Shown here in pieces: positions 1 to 9,900 of a stretch of 64,000 nucleotides of DNA (position 1 is the stretch's first letter; the number at the start of each line of letters is the position of its first letter). The stretch is from Flavobacteriales bacterium (GTDB lineage: Bacteria > Bacteroidota > Bacteroidia > Flavobacteriales_F > PHOS-HE28): contig JADJXH010000004.1 of the NCBI GenBank assembly GCA_016715895.1, positions 62,001 through 126,000 on the forward strand, in the 5' to 3' direction. The notes below the pieces were generated by a model. The model did no database searches. It saw only the letters and a list, made by a program, of their open reading frames with translations, and was not told where the DNA came from. The position numbers were made by a program, and so were the translations under genes.

Positions 1-326
1 CCTTGGAAGCCGCCCAGGCTCACGTAAAGCAGGGCGCCGTCCTGGTGCAGGTTCGTGGGTTTCAGCCCGCCGAGGTCCGGCGGCGACCACACCTCGATCT
101 CCACCGGGGTGGCGGGATCGCTGATGTCGTAGGTGCGGAGCCCGTGCTCCACGCCGGCGGTGTACAGATAGGGCCGGTCCATCCGATCGATGAGCGCCGA
201 GAAGGTGGAGTACACGAAGGGATGGTGCACGAAAGCCTGCTCGCTGAGCAGGACCGTATCGATCACCTGGGCGCCGACCGGTGGGGCGCAGGCCAGGGCG
301 ACGACGACGAGGGCCACCGGGCGCAT
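1..326 (-). CDS. Secreted LVIVD-repeat-like protein (partial, C-terminal part beyond window)
   Basis: The minus strand is open from an ATG at 326 to the window edge, 108 residues. It begins with a signal peptide (MRPVALVVVALACAPPVGAQ). The segment that follows contains YLYTAGVEHGLRTYDISDP, which resembles one blade of an LVIVD/beta-propeller repeat protein, where short motifs describe a value and then the state or event. The start is supported by a promoter-like TAGCTTCG five bases upstream. The function is unknown; such proteins are usually exported. The rest of the gene lies outside the window, so no sorting domain can be checked. Confidence 0.6.
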   Translation of the reverse strand, partial: MRPVALVVVALACAPPVGAQVIDTVLLSEQAFVHHPFVYSTFSALIDRMDRPYLYTAGVEHGLRTYDISDPATPVEIEVWSPPDLGGLKPTNLHQDGALLYVSLGGFQ

Positions 327-331
327 GCCCA

Positions 332-339
332 CGAAGCTA
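332..339 (-). promoter_or_regulatory. Bacteroidota -7 promoter element (TAnnTTYG)
   Basis: TAGCTTCG on the minus strand, five bases before the ATG at 326. It is one base from the Bacteroidota consensus TAnnTTTG and recurs at the same place before many genes here. The -33 element is not clear. Confidence 0.4.
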
Positions 340-362
340 GCTCGATCGGGCGGGTGCCGGGA

Positions 363-1043
363 TCACCCGATGGCGAACCGCACGTAGTGGATCTTCCGTC
401 CCTCGGTGAGCCACATCGACTCATAGAAGGTGCGGATGTTGAGCACGGCCTGTTCCTCGGGCGGGACACGGCCGACGAGGTCGGCGTACACATCGGCGCT
501 GTGCTCCAGCAGGGGCAGCTTGTGCGCGTCGATCTGCTCCAGGGTGTATTCGTACAGCAGCGGGCTATCCGTCTTGAGATGCACCAGCCCGCCCGGTTTC
601 AGCACCTGGCGGTAGCGCTCCAGGAAGATGGGGCTGGTGAGGCGCTTGCGCGGCTTGCCCACCTGCGGATCGCTGAAGGTGAGCCAGATGGCGTCCACCT
701 CCCCGGGGCCGAAGCAATGCAGCAGATGATCCACATGCGTGCGCAGGAAGCCCACATGGGCGATGCCCTGTTCCCGTGCGGTGCGCGCACCGCGCCAGAT
801 GCGCGCGCCCTTGATGTCCACGCCGAGGTGGTTGTGCTGCGGATGCAGGGCCGCCAGGCCGGTGGTGTACTCGCCCTTGCCACAACCCAGCTCCAGGACA
901 AGGGGCGCTTCGCGCTGGAAGAAGTCGGTGTTCCATCGCCCCTTCAGCGGGAACCGGCCCTGCATCAGGTCGTCGAAGGTGGGCTGGACCACATGCGCGA
1001 ACGTGGCGTTCTCCGCGAAGCGGAACTGCTTGTTCTTGCCCAT
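363..1043 (-). CDS. trmB: tRNA (guanine-N7-)-methyltransferase TrmB
   Basis: 226 residues, usual for TrmB. It methylates N7 of G46 in the variable loop of tRNAs using S-adenosylmethionine, in the cytoplasm. The SAM-binding motif ELGCGKGEYT is at residues 51-60, and the family signature TFSDPQVGKPRKRL is near 122-135, where many bacteria have TFPDPW. The C-terminal HYVRFAIG end is also typical. I chose the ATG at 1043 because it gives the standard MGKNKQFRF start and sits seven bases after a TACTTTCG promoter element. An open frame continues upstream through the antisense of the next gene, but that extension is spurious. It is divergent from the glycosyltransferase at 1128. Confidence 0.93.
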   Translation of the reverse strand: MGKNKQFRFAENATFAHVVQPTFDDLMQGRFPLKGRWNTDFFQREAPLVLELGCGKGEYTTGLAALHPQHNHLGVDIKGARIWRGARTAREQGIAHVGFLRTHVDHLLHCFGPGEVDAIWLTFSDPQVGKPRKRLTSPIFLERYRQVLKPGGLVHLKTDSPLLYEYTLEQIDAHKLPLLEHSADVYADLVGRVPPEEQAVLNIRTFYESMWLTEGRKIHYVRFAIG

Positions 1044-1050
1044 GGCCGCG

Positions 1051-1058
1051 CGAAAGTA
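1051..1058 (-). promoter_or_regulatory. Bacteroidota -7 promoter element for trmB
   Basis: TACTTTCG on the minus strand, seven bases upstream of the trmB ATG. It matches TAnnTTTG with one change. Confidence 0.45.
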
Positions 1059-1127
1059 GGTCGCGCGGTCGGTGGCGATCCCCCGGGGTAACACAGGCTT
1101 CACGATCGGGTGCGCACCTTCGCCCCC

Positions 1128-2198
1128 ATGGGCGGGTTCAAGGGTGCGCGGGTCCTGGTGGCCCCGCTGGACTGGGGGCTGGGGCATGCGGCGCGCTGCG
1201 TGCCCGTGGTGCGGGCGCTGCGTGAGCGGGGAGCGGTCCCCGTGCTGGCGGCCGATGCAGGCCCCCTGGCCCTGCTGCGCGCCGAACTCCCCGACCTGGA
1301 GCATGTGCGGCTGCCGGGCATCACCGTGCGGTATGCGGCCGGGCGGAGCCAGCTCTGGAGCATGGCCCGCCAGTTCCCGGCGATGGTGCGCAGCGTGGCG
1401 GCGGAGCGCGCGGCCTTCGAGCGGATCGCCCCCGGCCTTCGGCTCGATGCGGTGATCAGCGACCAGCGGTTCGGGGTGCGGAGTGCGCAGCTGCCCTCGG
1501 TGCTCATCACCCACCAGCTCTTTCCCTTCACGCCCTTTGCGCAACAGGCGCTCCGCCGGCTGAACCTCCAGCACGTGGCGCGCTTCGACCGCTGCTGGGT
1601 GATGGACGAACCGGAAGCTCCCGGCCTTGCGGGGGAGCTCTCCCACGGCCCGCGCCTGCCGGCCAAGGTGCGGTACATCGGTCCGGTGAGCCGCATGGCG
1701 GAGCGTGACACCGGGGATCATCCCGCGCATCGCGTGGTGGCGGTCATCAGCGGGCCCGAACCGCAGCGGACCCTGCTGGAGGGGATCCTGCTGGAACAGC
1801 TGGTGGCGCTTCCAGGAGATCATCTGCTCGTGCAAGGGCTTCCGCAACGACCGGGCACCCGGCGGGTGGGCCGTGTGGAGGTGGTGGCCCACCTCACCGG
1901 CGGGACGCTGCGGGAGGCCCTGCTGGGCGCGCAGCTCATCGTGTCCCGCAGCGGCTACACCACCTTGATGGACCTGGCGGCGCTCGGCCGCAGCGCCCTG
2001 ATCATTCCCACGCCCGGACAGCGCGAACAGGAATACCTCGGCGAACTGCATGCCCGCACGGGCCGCTTTCTGGTGCAGGACCAGCACGCGGTGGACCTGG
2101 CGGCCGCCCTCGCTTCGCCGCCCGCTTCGACCGGCGCCCCGACCGGGCACAAGCTGCTGGGCGCAGCCCTCGACGAGCTGGAGGGCATGCTGCATTGA
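1128..2198 (+). CDS. MurG-like glycosyltransferase (GT28 / UDP-glycosyltransferase fold)
   Basis: 356 residues from the ATG at 1128; a GTG at 1110 in the same frame is an alternative. It has a GT-B two-domain layout. The N-terminal glycine-rich loop is DWGLGHAARC near residues 15-24. The C-terminal nucleotide-sugar site includes SRSGYTTLMDLAALG near 272-286 and IIPTPGQREQEYL just after, as in MurG-type and UGT-type enzymes. Similar Bacteroidota proteins are annotated only as glycosyltransferase family 28 proteins, and donor and acceptor are unknown. It is not MurG itself: the MurG signature is absent and no division and cell wall (dcw) cluster surrounds it. It lies between trmB (divergent) and a secreted nuclease. 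Confidence 0.75.
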   Translation: MGGFKGARVLVAPLDWGLGHAARCVPVVRALRERGAVPVLAADAGPLALLRAELPDLEHVRLPGITVRYAAGRSQLWSMARQFPAMVRSVAAERAAFERIAPGLRLDAVISDQRFGVRSAQLPSVLITHQLFPFTPFAQQALRRLNLQHVARFDRCWVMDEPEAPGLAGELSHGPRLPAKVRYIGPVSRMAERDTGDHPAHRVVAVISGPEPQRTLLEGILLEQLVALPGDHLLVQGLPQRPGTRRVGRVEVVAHLTGGTLREALLGAQLIVSRSGYTTLMDLAALGRSALIIPTPGQREQEYLGELHARTGRFLVQDQHAVDLAAALASPPASTGAPTGHKLLGAALDELEGMLH

Positions 2199-2210
2199 GG
2201 CCCATCCTTC

Positions 2211-2218
2211 TACATTCG
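2211..2218 (+). promoter_or_regulatory. Bacteroidota -7 promoter element for nuclease gene
   Basis: TACATTCG, five bases before the ATG at 2224; one change from TAnnTTTG. Confidence 0.4.
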
Positions 2219-2223
2219 TGGGG

Positions 2224-3462
2224 ATGAACACGCGCGTCCCCCTGGTGACCTTGCTCGCGTTCGCGGCGGCATCGCTCACCGCACAATCCGGGCTTGAGGA
2301 CCGGCTTCGCGCGCTGCAGGCACGCGACCACGAGCTTCAGCTGGCTCGGGCGTCCCTGGCGGCCCCCATCGACTCCATCAAGCTGGCCATCATCCGGCGG
2401 GACCTGCGATCCCAGGCCCTGCCCGCGCTGGCGGCAGGCGACGAAGTGATCGAGCATCCGGGGCACCTGCTGGTATACAGCGAGGCCCATGAGCAGCCCA
2501 AGTGGACCGCCCACATCGCCACGCCGGACGTGATCACGGGCAACCTGGCCCGCATCGACACCTTCCTGATGGACACCAAGGTGCGCACGGGCACCAGCAC
2601 GGTGGAGGACTACTGGTTCAGCGGCTTCGATCGCGGGCATCTGGTGCCCAGCGCGGACATGCGCTGGAACCGGGAGGCGCTGGCGGCCACCTACCTCTAC
2701 AGCAACATCAGCCCGCAGCGGCCCGAGTTCAACCGCGACAGCTGGAGCGACCTGGAGGACTGGGTGCGGCGTACCGTGCGCTACGGTGGCGAGCGCGTCT
2801 TCGTGATCACCGGTCCGGTGCTGCGCGACGGCCTCCCCGCGATGGACAATCCCGGGCACAAGAACGAGGTGAGCATCCCGGAGCTCTTCTTCAAGGTGCT
2901 GGCCGACCTGGACGGGCCGGAGCGGAAGATGATCGGCTTCGTGATGCGCAACGGGGTGAACGAATACCCGACCATCAGCTATGCCGTGCCCGTGGACAGT
3001 GTGGAGCGCCTCACCGGCCTGGACCTCTTCCCCGCGTTGGACGACACGCTCGAGGCCCGGTTGGAGGCACAGCGCGACCCGCAGGCCTGGTACCACCCCG
3101 GCGATCCCTTCCTGGGCGAGGTGGAGCCCCTGCCGGCGCCCCTGCCCAAAGGCATGTTCAACACGGTGCAGGCACGCCACCAGATCGGTCGCGTGGCCAC
3201 CGTCTGCGGCACCGTGGTCAGCACCCGTCGCACCCAGAAGGCCAACGCGGTGTACCTCAACTTCGACCGGTTGCATCCCGCGCAGGACTTCTACTGCACC
3301 ATCTGGGACAGCAACGGCCCCAACTTCCACTACGATCCCGAAGAGGCGTTGCTGCGGAAACGCGTCTGTGTCACCGGCAAGGTGACCCTATACGACGACA
3401 TCCCGCGGATCAGCGTGAACAACGAGAACGAGATCCTGCTCTGGGAGGAGGCGGTGCGATGA
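2224..3462 (+). CDS. Secreted DNA/RNA non-specific endonuclease with C-terminal OB-fold-like domain
   Basis: 412 residues with an N-terminal signal peptide (MNTRVPLVTLLAFAAASLTA). A short helical stretch follows, then a NUC1-type beta-beta-alpha-metal nuclease domain. The catalytic motif DRGH is at residues 136-139 (context FDRGHLVPSADM), with H139 as the expected general base; the downstream segment YLYSNISPQRPEFN matches the Mg-binding Asn region. The last 90 or so residues (VATVCGTVVSTRRT to NENEILLWEE) resemble an OB-fold nucleic-acid-binding domain. The likely role is degradation of extracellular or periplasmic nucleic acid. The ATG at 2224 gives a clean signal peptide and follows a promoter element; the frame is open upstream, but that part overlaps the preceding gene. 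Confidence 0.85.
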   Translation: MNTRVPLVTLLAFAAASLTAQSGLEDRLRALQARDHELQLARASLAAPIDSIKLAIIRRDLRSQALPALAAGDEVIEHPGHLLVYSEAHEQPKWTAHIATPDVITGNLARIDTFLMDTKVRTGTSTVEDYWFSGFDRGHLVPSADMRWNREALAATYLYSNISPQRPEFNRDSWSDLEDWVRRTVRYGGERVFVITGPVLRDGLPAMDNPGHKNEVSIPELFFKVLADLDGPERKMIGFVMRNGVNEYPTISYAVPVDSVERLTGLDLFPALDDTLEARLEAQRDPQAWYHPGDPFLGEVEPLPAPLPKGMFNTVQARHQIGRVATVCGTVVSTRRTQKANAVYLNFDRLHPAQDFYCTIWDSNGPNFHYDPEEALLRKRVCVTGKVTLYDDIPRISVNNENEILLWEEAVR

Positions 3463-3601
3463 TCGTGGTCCGGAGGGATCTTCTACATTGGTCATGCGCA
3501 CGATGTTCCCGGTCGACCGACCGGAGGCCCGGTGAGGGTGAGCGCGCTGTGCAGATGAACAGGTTTCCGGACGGTGCCCGGCCGCGGCGCCCGCACCGGA
3601 C

Positions 3602-6600
3602 ATGCTTCACCTCAGGAAGACCCTAAGGACGCTGCCGATCGCACTGGCGGTGGGCTGTGGTGACAGCCCCGCGCCGGAACCGGCCGCCGCACCTGTGGAA
3701 CAGGTCCCGGCACCCCTGTTCGTCGCCCTTCCGCCGGAGCAGAGCGGTGTCCTGTTCGCCAACCGCGTGGAGGAGAATGACGCCCGCAACTACTTCATGT
3801 ACGAGTACATGTACAATGGGGGCGGCGTGGCGATCGGGGATGTCAATGGCGATGGGCTGCCGGATATCTACTTCACGGGCAACCTGGTGGCGGACCGGCT
3901 GTACCTGAACCGCGGGGGGCTCCGGTTCGAGGACGTCACCGGGTCGGCCCTGCCCAAGGAGACCGACCATGGGTGGCATACCGGTGTGGCCATGACCGAC
4001 GTGAACGGGGACGGTCACCTCGACATCCATGTGTGCCGGGCGGGATGGTTCTCCGATCCACAGGCACGCACCAACCTGCTCTACGTGAACGACGGCACAG
4101 GCCGGTTCAAGGAGGTGGGCAGGGAATGGGGCATCGCGGACACCACCCGATCCACCCAAGGGCTCTTCTTCGATCACGACCGCGACGGCGACCTGGACCT
4201 GTTCGTGATCAACACACCCATGCAAGGTGCGTCGAAGCTCAACAGCGCTGCGGTGCAGCATGCGGTGGACTCGCGGCGGTCGCCCAGCAGTCGTCTCTAC
4301 CGGAACGACGGAGGCCGGTTCACGGACATCACCGAAGCGGCCGGCCTGTGGAACATGGCCTACAGCCTGGGGGTGGCCTGCAGCGACATCGACCAGGATG
4401 GTGTGCAGGACCTCTACGTGTCCAACGACTACGTGGCCCCGGACTTTCTGTACATGGGGCGGGCGAACGGCACCTACGTCAACGAGGTCCTGGAGCGCAC
4501 ACGGCACATCAGCAACTTCGGCATGGGCTGCGACATCGCCGACTACGACAACGATGGCCTGTCCGACATCGTGGTGCTGGACATGGTGAGCGAGGAGCAC
4601 GCCCGGAGCAAGCGCAACATGGGCGCCATGTCCCCCACCCAGTTCTGGGGCCTGGTGGCAGCCGGCTACCATCACCAGTACATGTTCAACACGCTGCAGC
4701 GCAACAATGGCAACGGCACCTTCAGTGAGGTGGGTCAACTGGCGGGCGTCAGCAAGACCGACTGGAGCTGGGCTCCCCTGTTGGCCGACCTGGACAACGA
4801 CGGCTGGAAGGACCTCCTGGTGACCAATGGGTACAAGCGCGACATGCGCGACAACGATTACAACGCCAAGGCCAAGGCGATCAGGACCTCCGGCCAGGCC
4901 ATGCGTCCCATGGACGTGCTGGCGCTCGTGCCCAGCACGCGGGTCCGCAACTATCTCTTCCGCAACAGCGGCGATCTGACCTTCCGGAACGTGTCGGCGG
5001 AATGGGGTTTCGCCGACGCCGAGAACTCCAACGGGGCGGCCACCGGCGATCTGGACAACGACGGCGACCTCGACCTGGTGATCAACAACATGGATGCGCC
5101 GGCCACGATCCACGTCAACCAGGCCGTTGAACAGGGACGCGGCCACCACCTGCGTCTGCGGTTGGTGGGCGCGCTTGGCAGGACCGTTCTGGGTGCGCGT
5201 GCCGTGGTGGAGGCGAACGGGATGAGGCAGATGGCGGAACTGGCCCCCGTACGCGGCTTTCAAAGCTGCGTGGAACCCATCCTCCACTTCGGCCTAGGCG
5301 GGGCCTCGAAAGCGGAGCTCGTGGAGGTGTTCTGGCCCGATGGCCGGTACACCCGCCAAGCCGATGTCCCTGCCGATCAGGTCCTGACCATCCGGTATGT
5401 GGACGCATCCACCCGCGCACCGGAACGACCCGCCCCCCCGGCCCTCCTCCAGGCGGCCCGGCCCGATGGCGGGCTGCGCTTCATCCATCGTGAGAATCCG
5501 TATGACGACTTCGCCGTTCAGGTCCTGCTGCCCCACAAGCGTTCCGAGGACGGCCCCCTGATGGCCACGGCGGACCTCAATGGCGACGGCCGCGACGACC
5601 TGTACATCGGCGGCGCGCGCGATCAGGCCGGCGCCCTGTTCCTCTCCGATGGCACCGACCGCTACCGGCAGGTCGAAGGCCCGTGGACCGATCACCAGGA
5701 CCGGGAGGACCAGGGCGCGTTGTTCCTGGACGCCGACCAGGATGGCGACCAGGACCTGCTCGTGCTCAGTGGGGGCTACGAATCCGATCGCTTCGAGGTC
5801 CACTTCCAACCGCGGTTGTACACGAACCGGGGCATGGGGCGGTTCGATCATGCACCCGATGCGCTGCCGGTGGTGATGACCAGCGCGCAGCGGGCCGCCG
5901 CCGGCGATGTGGACGATGACGGCGACCTCGACCTGTTCATCGGCGGGCGCGTGATCCCCGGCGCATATCCGCGGAACCCGAGAAGCTATCTGTTGGTCAA
6001 CGATGGCTCCGGCCGCTTCAGTGATGCCACGGCCGAACGTGCGCCGCATCTGGCCGAAGCCGGCATGTTCACCGATGCCCTTTGGGCCGACATCGACGGG
6101 GACGGGGACGCGGACCTGATCACCGCAGGCGAATGGCAGCCCATCGCGATGCACAGGAACGATGGCGGGCGGCTCCTCGCCCACGCGGCGGAGGGCCTGC
6201 AGCACAGCGCGGGCTGGTGGAACCGGATCGTGGCGGCCGACCTCGACAAGGACGGCGACCAGGACCTGGTGTGCGGCAACATCGGCTGGAACACCAAGTT
6301 CCACGCTACGACCGCACATCCGCTGCACCTGTACGCCAATGACATGGACGACAACGGCAGCCTGGACATCGTGCTCGCCAAGGAGGGTGCCGGCGGCAAG
6401 GTGCCGGTCCGCGGACGGGAATGCAGCAGTCAGCAGTGCCGCATGATCATCGATCGCTTCCCGACCTTCAAGGACTTCGCCAATGCCGACCTGGAGCGCA
6501 TCTACACCCCGGAGAAGATCGGTTCGGCGCAACACCTCATCGCCGAGCAGATGCGTTCGTGCGTGCTGTGGAACGAGGGCGGTGGCCGGTTCCGAGCGGA

Positions 6601-6952
6601 GCCGCTTCCGATGCACGCACAGACCGCACCGCTCAACGGCATCGCGGTGCGCGACCTGAACGGGGATGGACATGCGGACATCATCGCCGCCGGCAACCAC
6701 TGGGGCGCCGAGGTGGAGACCATCAGATATGATGCGGGTACCGGCATTGTGCTGCTCGGTGACGGCAAGGGTGGCTTCCACCCGCTGTCGGTGACGGAAA
6801 GCGGCCTGTTCGCCTGGCGGAACGCCAAGGACCTTGTGCTGCTGGAGCAAGGTGCGGGGCGTGCACCCTGGGTGGTGGTGTCCAACAACAATGATGTATT
6901 GGAGGTCTTCACACCAGGGCCCGCCCGATCGGCATTGGCCACGCGCAGGTGA
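3602..6952 (+). CDS. FG-GAP/VCBS-repeat lipoprotein with ASPIC/UnbV domain (paralogue 1)
   Basis: 1116 residues. The N-terminus is a lipoprotein signal with the lipobox Cys at residue 19 (LAVGCGD). Many FG-GAP/VCBS beta-propeller blades follow, with Ca-binding DxNGDGxxD loops such as GDVNGDGLPDIYFTGN near residue 80. An ASPIC/UnbV segment near residues 520-600 (LGARAVVEANG to VEVFWPDGR) separates the first propeller from a second set of blades. This architecture is common in Bacteroidota and Planctomycetes surface proteins, where it is thought to bind ligands or mediate adhesion; the substrate is unknown. The next gene is a paralogue of identical length. The 139 bp upstream hold no gene that I can support. 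Confidence 0.85.
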   Translation: MLHLRKTLRTLPIALAVGCGDSPAPEPAAAPVEQVPAPLFVALPPEQSGVLFANRVEENDARNYFMYEYMYNGGGVAIGDVNGDGLPDIYFTGNLVADRLYLNRGGLRFEDVTGSALPKETDHGWHTGVAMTDVNGDGHLDIHVCRAGWFSDPQARTNLLYVNDGTGRFKEVGREWGIADTTRSTQGLFFDHDRDGDLDLFVINTPMQGASKLNSAAVQHAVDSRRSPSSRLYRNDGGRFTDITEAAGLWNMAYSLGVACSDIDQDGVQDLYVSNDYVAPDFLYMGRANGTYVNEVLERTRHISNFGMGCDIADYDNDGLSDIVVLDMVSEEHARSKRNMGAMSPTQFWGLVAAGYHHQYMFNTLQRNNGNGTFSEVGQLAGVSKTDWSWAPLLADLDNDGWKDLLVTNGYKRDMRDNDYNAKAKAIRTSGQAMRPMDVLALVPSTRVRNYLFRNSGDLTFRNVSAEWGFADAENSNGAATGDLDNDGDLDLVINNMDAPATIHVNQAVEQGRGHHLRLRLVGALGRTVLGARAVVEANGMRQMAELAPVRGFQSCVEPILHFGLGGASKAELVEVFWPDGRYTRQADVPADQVLTIRYVDASTRAPERPAPPALLQAARPDGGLRFIHRENPYDDFAVQVLLPHKRSEDGPLMATADLNGDGRDDLYIGGARDQAGALFLSDGTDRYRQVEGPWTDHQDREDQGALFLDADQDGDQDLLVLSGGYESDRFEVHFQPRLYTNRGMGRFDHAPDALPVVMTSAQRAAAGDVDDDGDLDLFIGGRVIPGAYPRNPRSYLLVNDGSGRFSDATAERAPHLAEAGMFTDALWADIDGDGDADLITAGEWQPIAMHRNDGGRLLAHAAEGLQHSAGWWNRIVAADLDKDGDQDLVCGNIGWNTKFHATTAHPLHLYANDMDDNGSLDIVLAKEGAGGKVPVRGRECSSQQCRMIIDRFPTFKDFANADLERIYTPEKIGSAQHLIAEQMRSCVLWNEGGGRFRAEPLPMHAQTAPLNGIAVRDLNGDGHADIIAAGNHWGAEVETIRYDAGTGIVLLGDGKGGFHPLSVTESGLFAWRNAKDLVLLEQGAGRAPWVVVSNNNDVLEVFTPGPARSALATRR

Positions 6953-6966
6953 CCTCCCGATGGGGC

Positions 6967-6974
6967 TACCTTCG
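6967..6974 (+). promoter_or_regulatory. Bacteroidota -7 promoter element for paralogue 2
   Basis: TACCTTCG between the two FG-GAP genes, 17 bases before the ATG at 6992. It suggests that the second gene has its own promoter. Confidence 0.4.
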
Positions 6975-6991
6975 CACAGCCTCCATCGCCC

Positions 6992-9900
6992 ATGTCCTTG
7001 CGAACCGTCCTCCTGTCGCTGATCGCGCTCCTCATCGGCTGCGGGCCCGTGGATGAGGGGACCGGAATGGCGACCCCATCCGCCCAGGGCCCTCTGTTCG
7101 AGGCCCTTCCGACGGACAGCACCGGCATCACGTTCACGAACCGCCTCGAGGAATCGCCCTCGATGAACTACTTCACCTACATCTACGCCTACAATGGAGG
7201 CGGTGTGGGTGCGGGCGACATCAATGGCGACGGGCTCACGGACCTCTACTTCACCGGCAACCAGCAGCGCGACCGGCTCTACCTCAACAAGGGCGGCATG
7301 CGCTTCGAGGACATCACCGGGACCGCGCTCGGGGCCGACCCGGGAGGCTGGCGCACCGGGGTGGCGATGGCCGACGTGAACGGCGATGGCCACCTGGACA
7401 TCTACGTGTGCCGCAGCGGGCCGACCACCGACACCGCCCTCACCCGCAACCTTCTCTACCTGAACAACGGCGACCTCACCTTCACCGAAGCCGCCCATGC
7501 CCTCGGGGTGGCGGACACCAGCCACAGCACGCAGGCGGCCTTCCTGGACGTGGAGGGTGACGGCGACCTCGACCTCTTTGTGATCAACCACCCCAGGGAC
7601 CGGCTCACGCGGGTCAGCGTGTCGCAGGTGAAGGCGGGGATCGCCGCTGGCACGGCGCCGAGCAACCGGTTGTTCGTGCAGGAGGACGGGCGCTTCCGCG
7701 AGGCCACGCGGGTGCATGGGCTCATGGACTTCAGCTTCAGCCTCGGGGTCTCCGTGGCGCACCTGGACGATGACGACCGGCCCGACCTGTACGTGGCGAA
7801 CGATTTCGATGTGGCGGACGCGCTGTACACCAACGAAGGCGGCACCTTCCGCGATGTGGTGAAGGAGCGGACGCGCCACGTCAGCAACTTCGGCATGGGC
7901 TGCGACGTGGCCGACATCAACAACGACGGCCTTGCCGACATCGTGGTGCTGGACATGATGGCCGACGACCACGTGCGCAACAAGACGAACATGGGCAGCA
8001 TGTCGCCGCAGGCCTTCTGGTCGATCGTGGCCGCAGGGCAGCAGTTCCAGTACATGGTGAACACGCTGCAGCTGAACAACGGCAACGGCACCTTCAGCGA
8101 GATCGCGCAGCTGGCCGGCATCGCCCGCACCGACTGGAGCTGGGCGCCGCTGCTCGCCGACCTGGACAACGACGGCTGGAAGGACCTGATGGTGACCAAC
8201 GGGTTCAAGCACGACATCCGCAACAACGACTACCAGCAGCAGGTGTACCGGGGCCTGAAGAGCGGCGAGGACTTCTACCGCTCGCTGGACCTGGTGCCCA
8301 GCACGCGCATCCGGAACTACCTGTTCAGGAACGAGGGGGCGGACAGCACCGGCCGGGCACGGCTCACCTTCGCCGACAGCTCTCAGGCCTGGGGCTTCAC
8401 CGAACCCCTCAACAGCAACGGCGCGGCCTACGCCGACCTCGACAACGACGGCGACCTCGACCTGGTGATCAACAACATCGACGCGCCCGCCTCGGTGTAC
8501 GCGAACCGGGCCCGGGAACGGCATCCCGACCGGCACTACCTGCGCGTCGCGCTCAAGCAGCGCGGGCGCGATGCGCTCGGTGCGCGCGTCATCCTCCGTC
8601 ACCGGGGCTCCGTGCAGGTCCAGGAGCTCAGTCCCGTGCGTGGTTACCAGAGCGCGGTGGAGCCCGTGCTTCACTTCGGGCTCGGGCCGATCCCCGTCGT
8701 CGACAGCATGGAGGTGCGCTGGCCGGATGGCCGCTACACGCTGGTGCGCCATGTGCAGGCCGACCGGCTGATGATGCTGGACGATCGTGATGCGGGACCG
8801 CCACCGGCAAGGGGTCCCGAACGGGCCCCGCTCCTCGCTGCGGACCCGGCCCTGATCCCGGACGGCGTGGTGCACCGCGATCCCACCTACGACGACTTCG
8901 GCCTGGAGGTGCTGCTGCCGCACAAGATGAGCGAGCTCGGCCCCATGCTCGCGGTCGCCGATGTGAACGGCGACGGCCTCGATGACCTATGGATGGGCGG
9001 CGGCCGGGGTCAGGCCCCGGTGCTGATGCTGCAGACCGCCTCAGGCACATTGCAGGTGGCACGCAACGCCCATCCGCTGACGGGTGAAGGCCAGGAGCTG
9101 CTGGGGGCGCGCTTCATCGACGGCGATGGGGACGGTGATCAGGACCTGTTGGTGATCGCGGGCTCGAACGAGGACGATCTGCGCAGCGCGGCGTTCCGCC
9201 ACCACTACCTGCGCAACGACGGCACCGGCCGGTTCACGCGTGTGGAGGATGCCCTGCCCCCGATGATGACCAGCGGCCAGCGTGCCGATGCGGCCGATAT
9301 CGATGGGGATGGCGACCTGGACCTCTTCCTCGGTGGGCGGCAGACACCGGCCCATTACCCCTTCGCCCCCCGCTCCTACCTGCTGCTGAACGATGGCACC
9401 GGACGGTTCACCGATGCCACGGAGCAACTCGCCAGGGACCTCATGGGCCCCGGCATGGTGAGCGATGCGCGCTTCGCCGACCTGGACGGCGACCACGACC
9501 CCGACCTCATCCTGGTCGGCGAATGGATGCCGGTGATGGTGATGATGAACGCGGGCGGGCGCTTCACGAACGCCACCGCGGCCGCCGGGCTCGAAGGCAC
9601 CACCGGCTGGTGGAACAGCCTGTGCGCCACCGACCTCGATGGTGACGGGGATGTGGACCTCGCCGCCGGCAACCTGGGATGGAACAGCAAGTTCAAGGCG
9701 GACGCGACGCACCCCGTGCATGTGTACTGGGCCGACATGGACGGCAACGGCCGCTCGGACATCGTGCTCGCCAAGGAGAAGGCCGGGCATCAGATCCCGG
9801 TGCGCGGACGCGAATGCAGCAGCCAGCAGTGCCCGGTGATCATGCAGCGCTTCCCCACCTACGAGGCCTTCGCCAATGCCGACCTGCAGGCCATCTACAC

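Noticed and set aside
3..1091. 362-residue plus-strand frame at the window start
   Set aside because: It runs antisense to trmB and the LVIVD-type gene, both of which show clear family motifs.
5294..8923. 1209-residue minus-strand frame across the FG-GAP genes
   Set aside because: Antisense of Asp/Gly-rich loops in GC-rich DNA; His/Val/Arg-rich, no domain, and both strands cannot be coding at once with the clear FG-GAP repeats.
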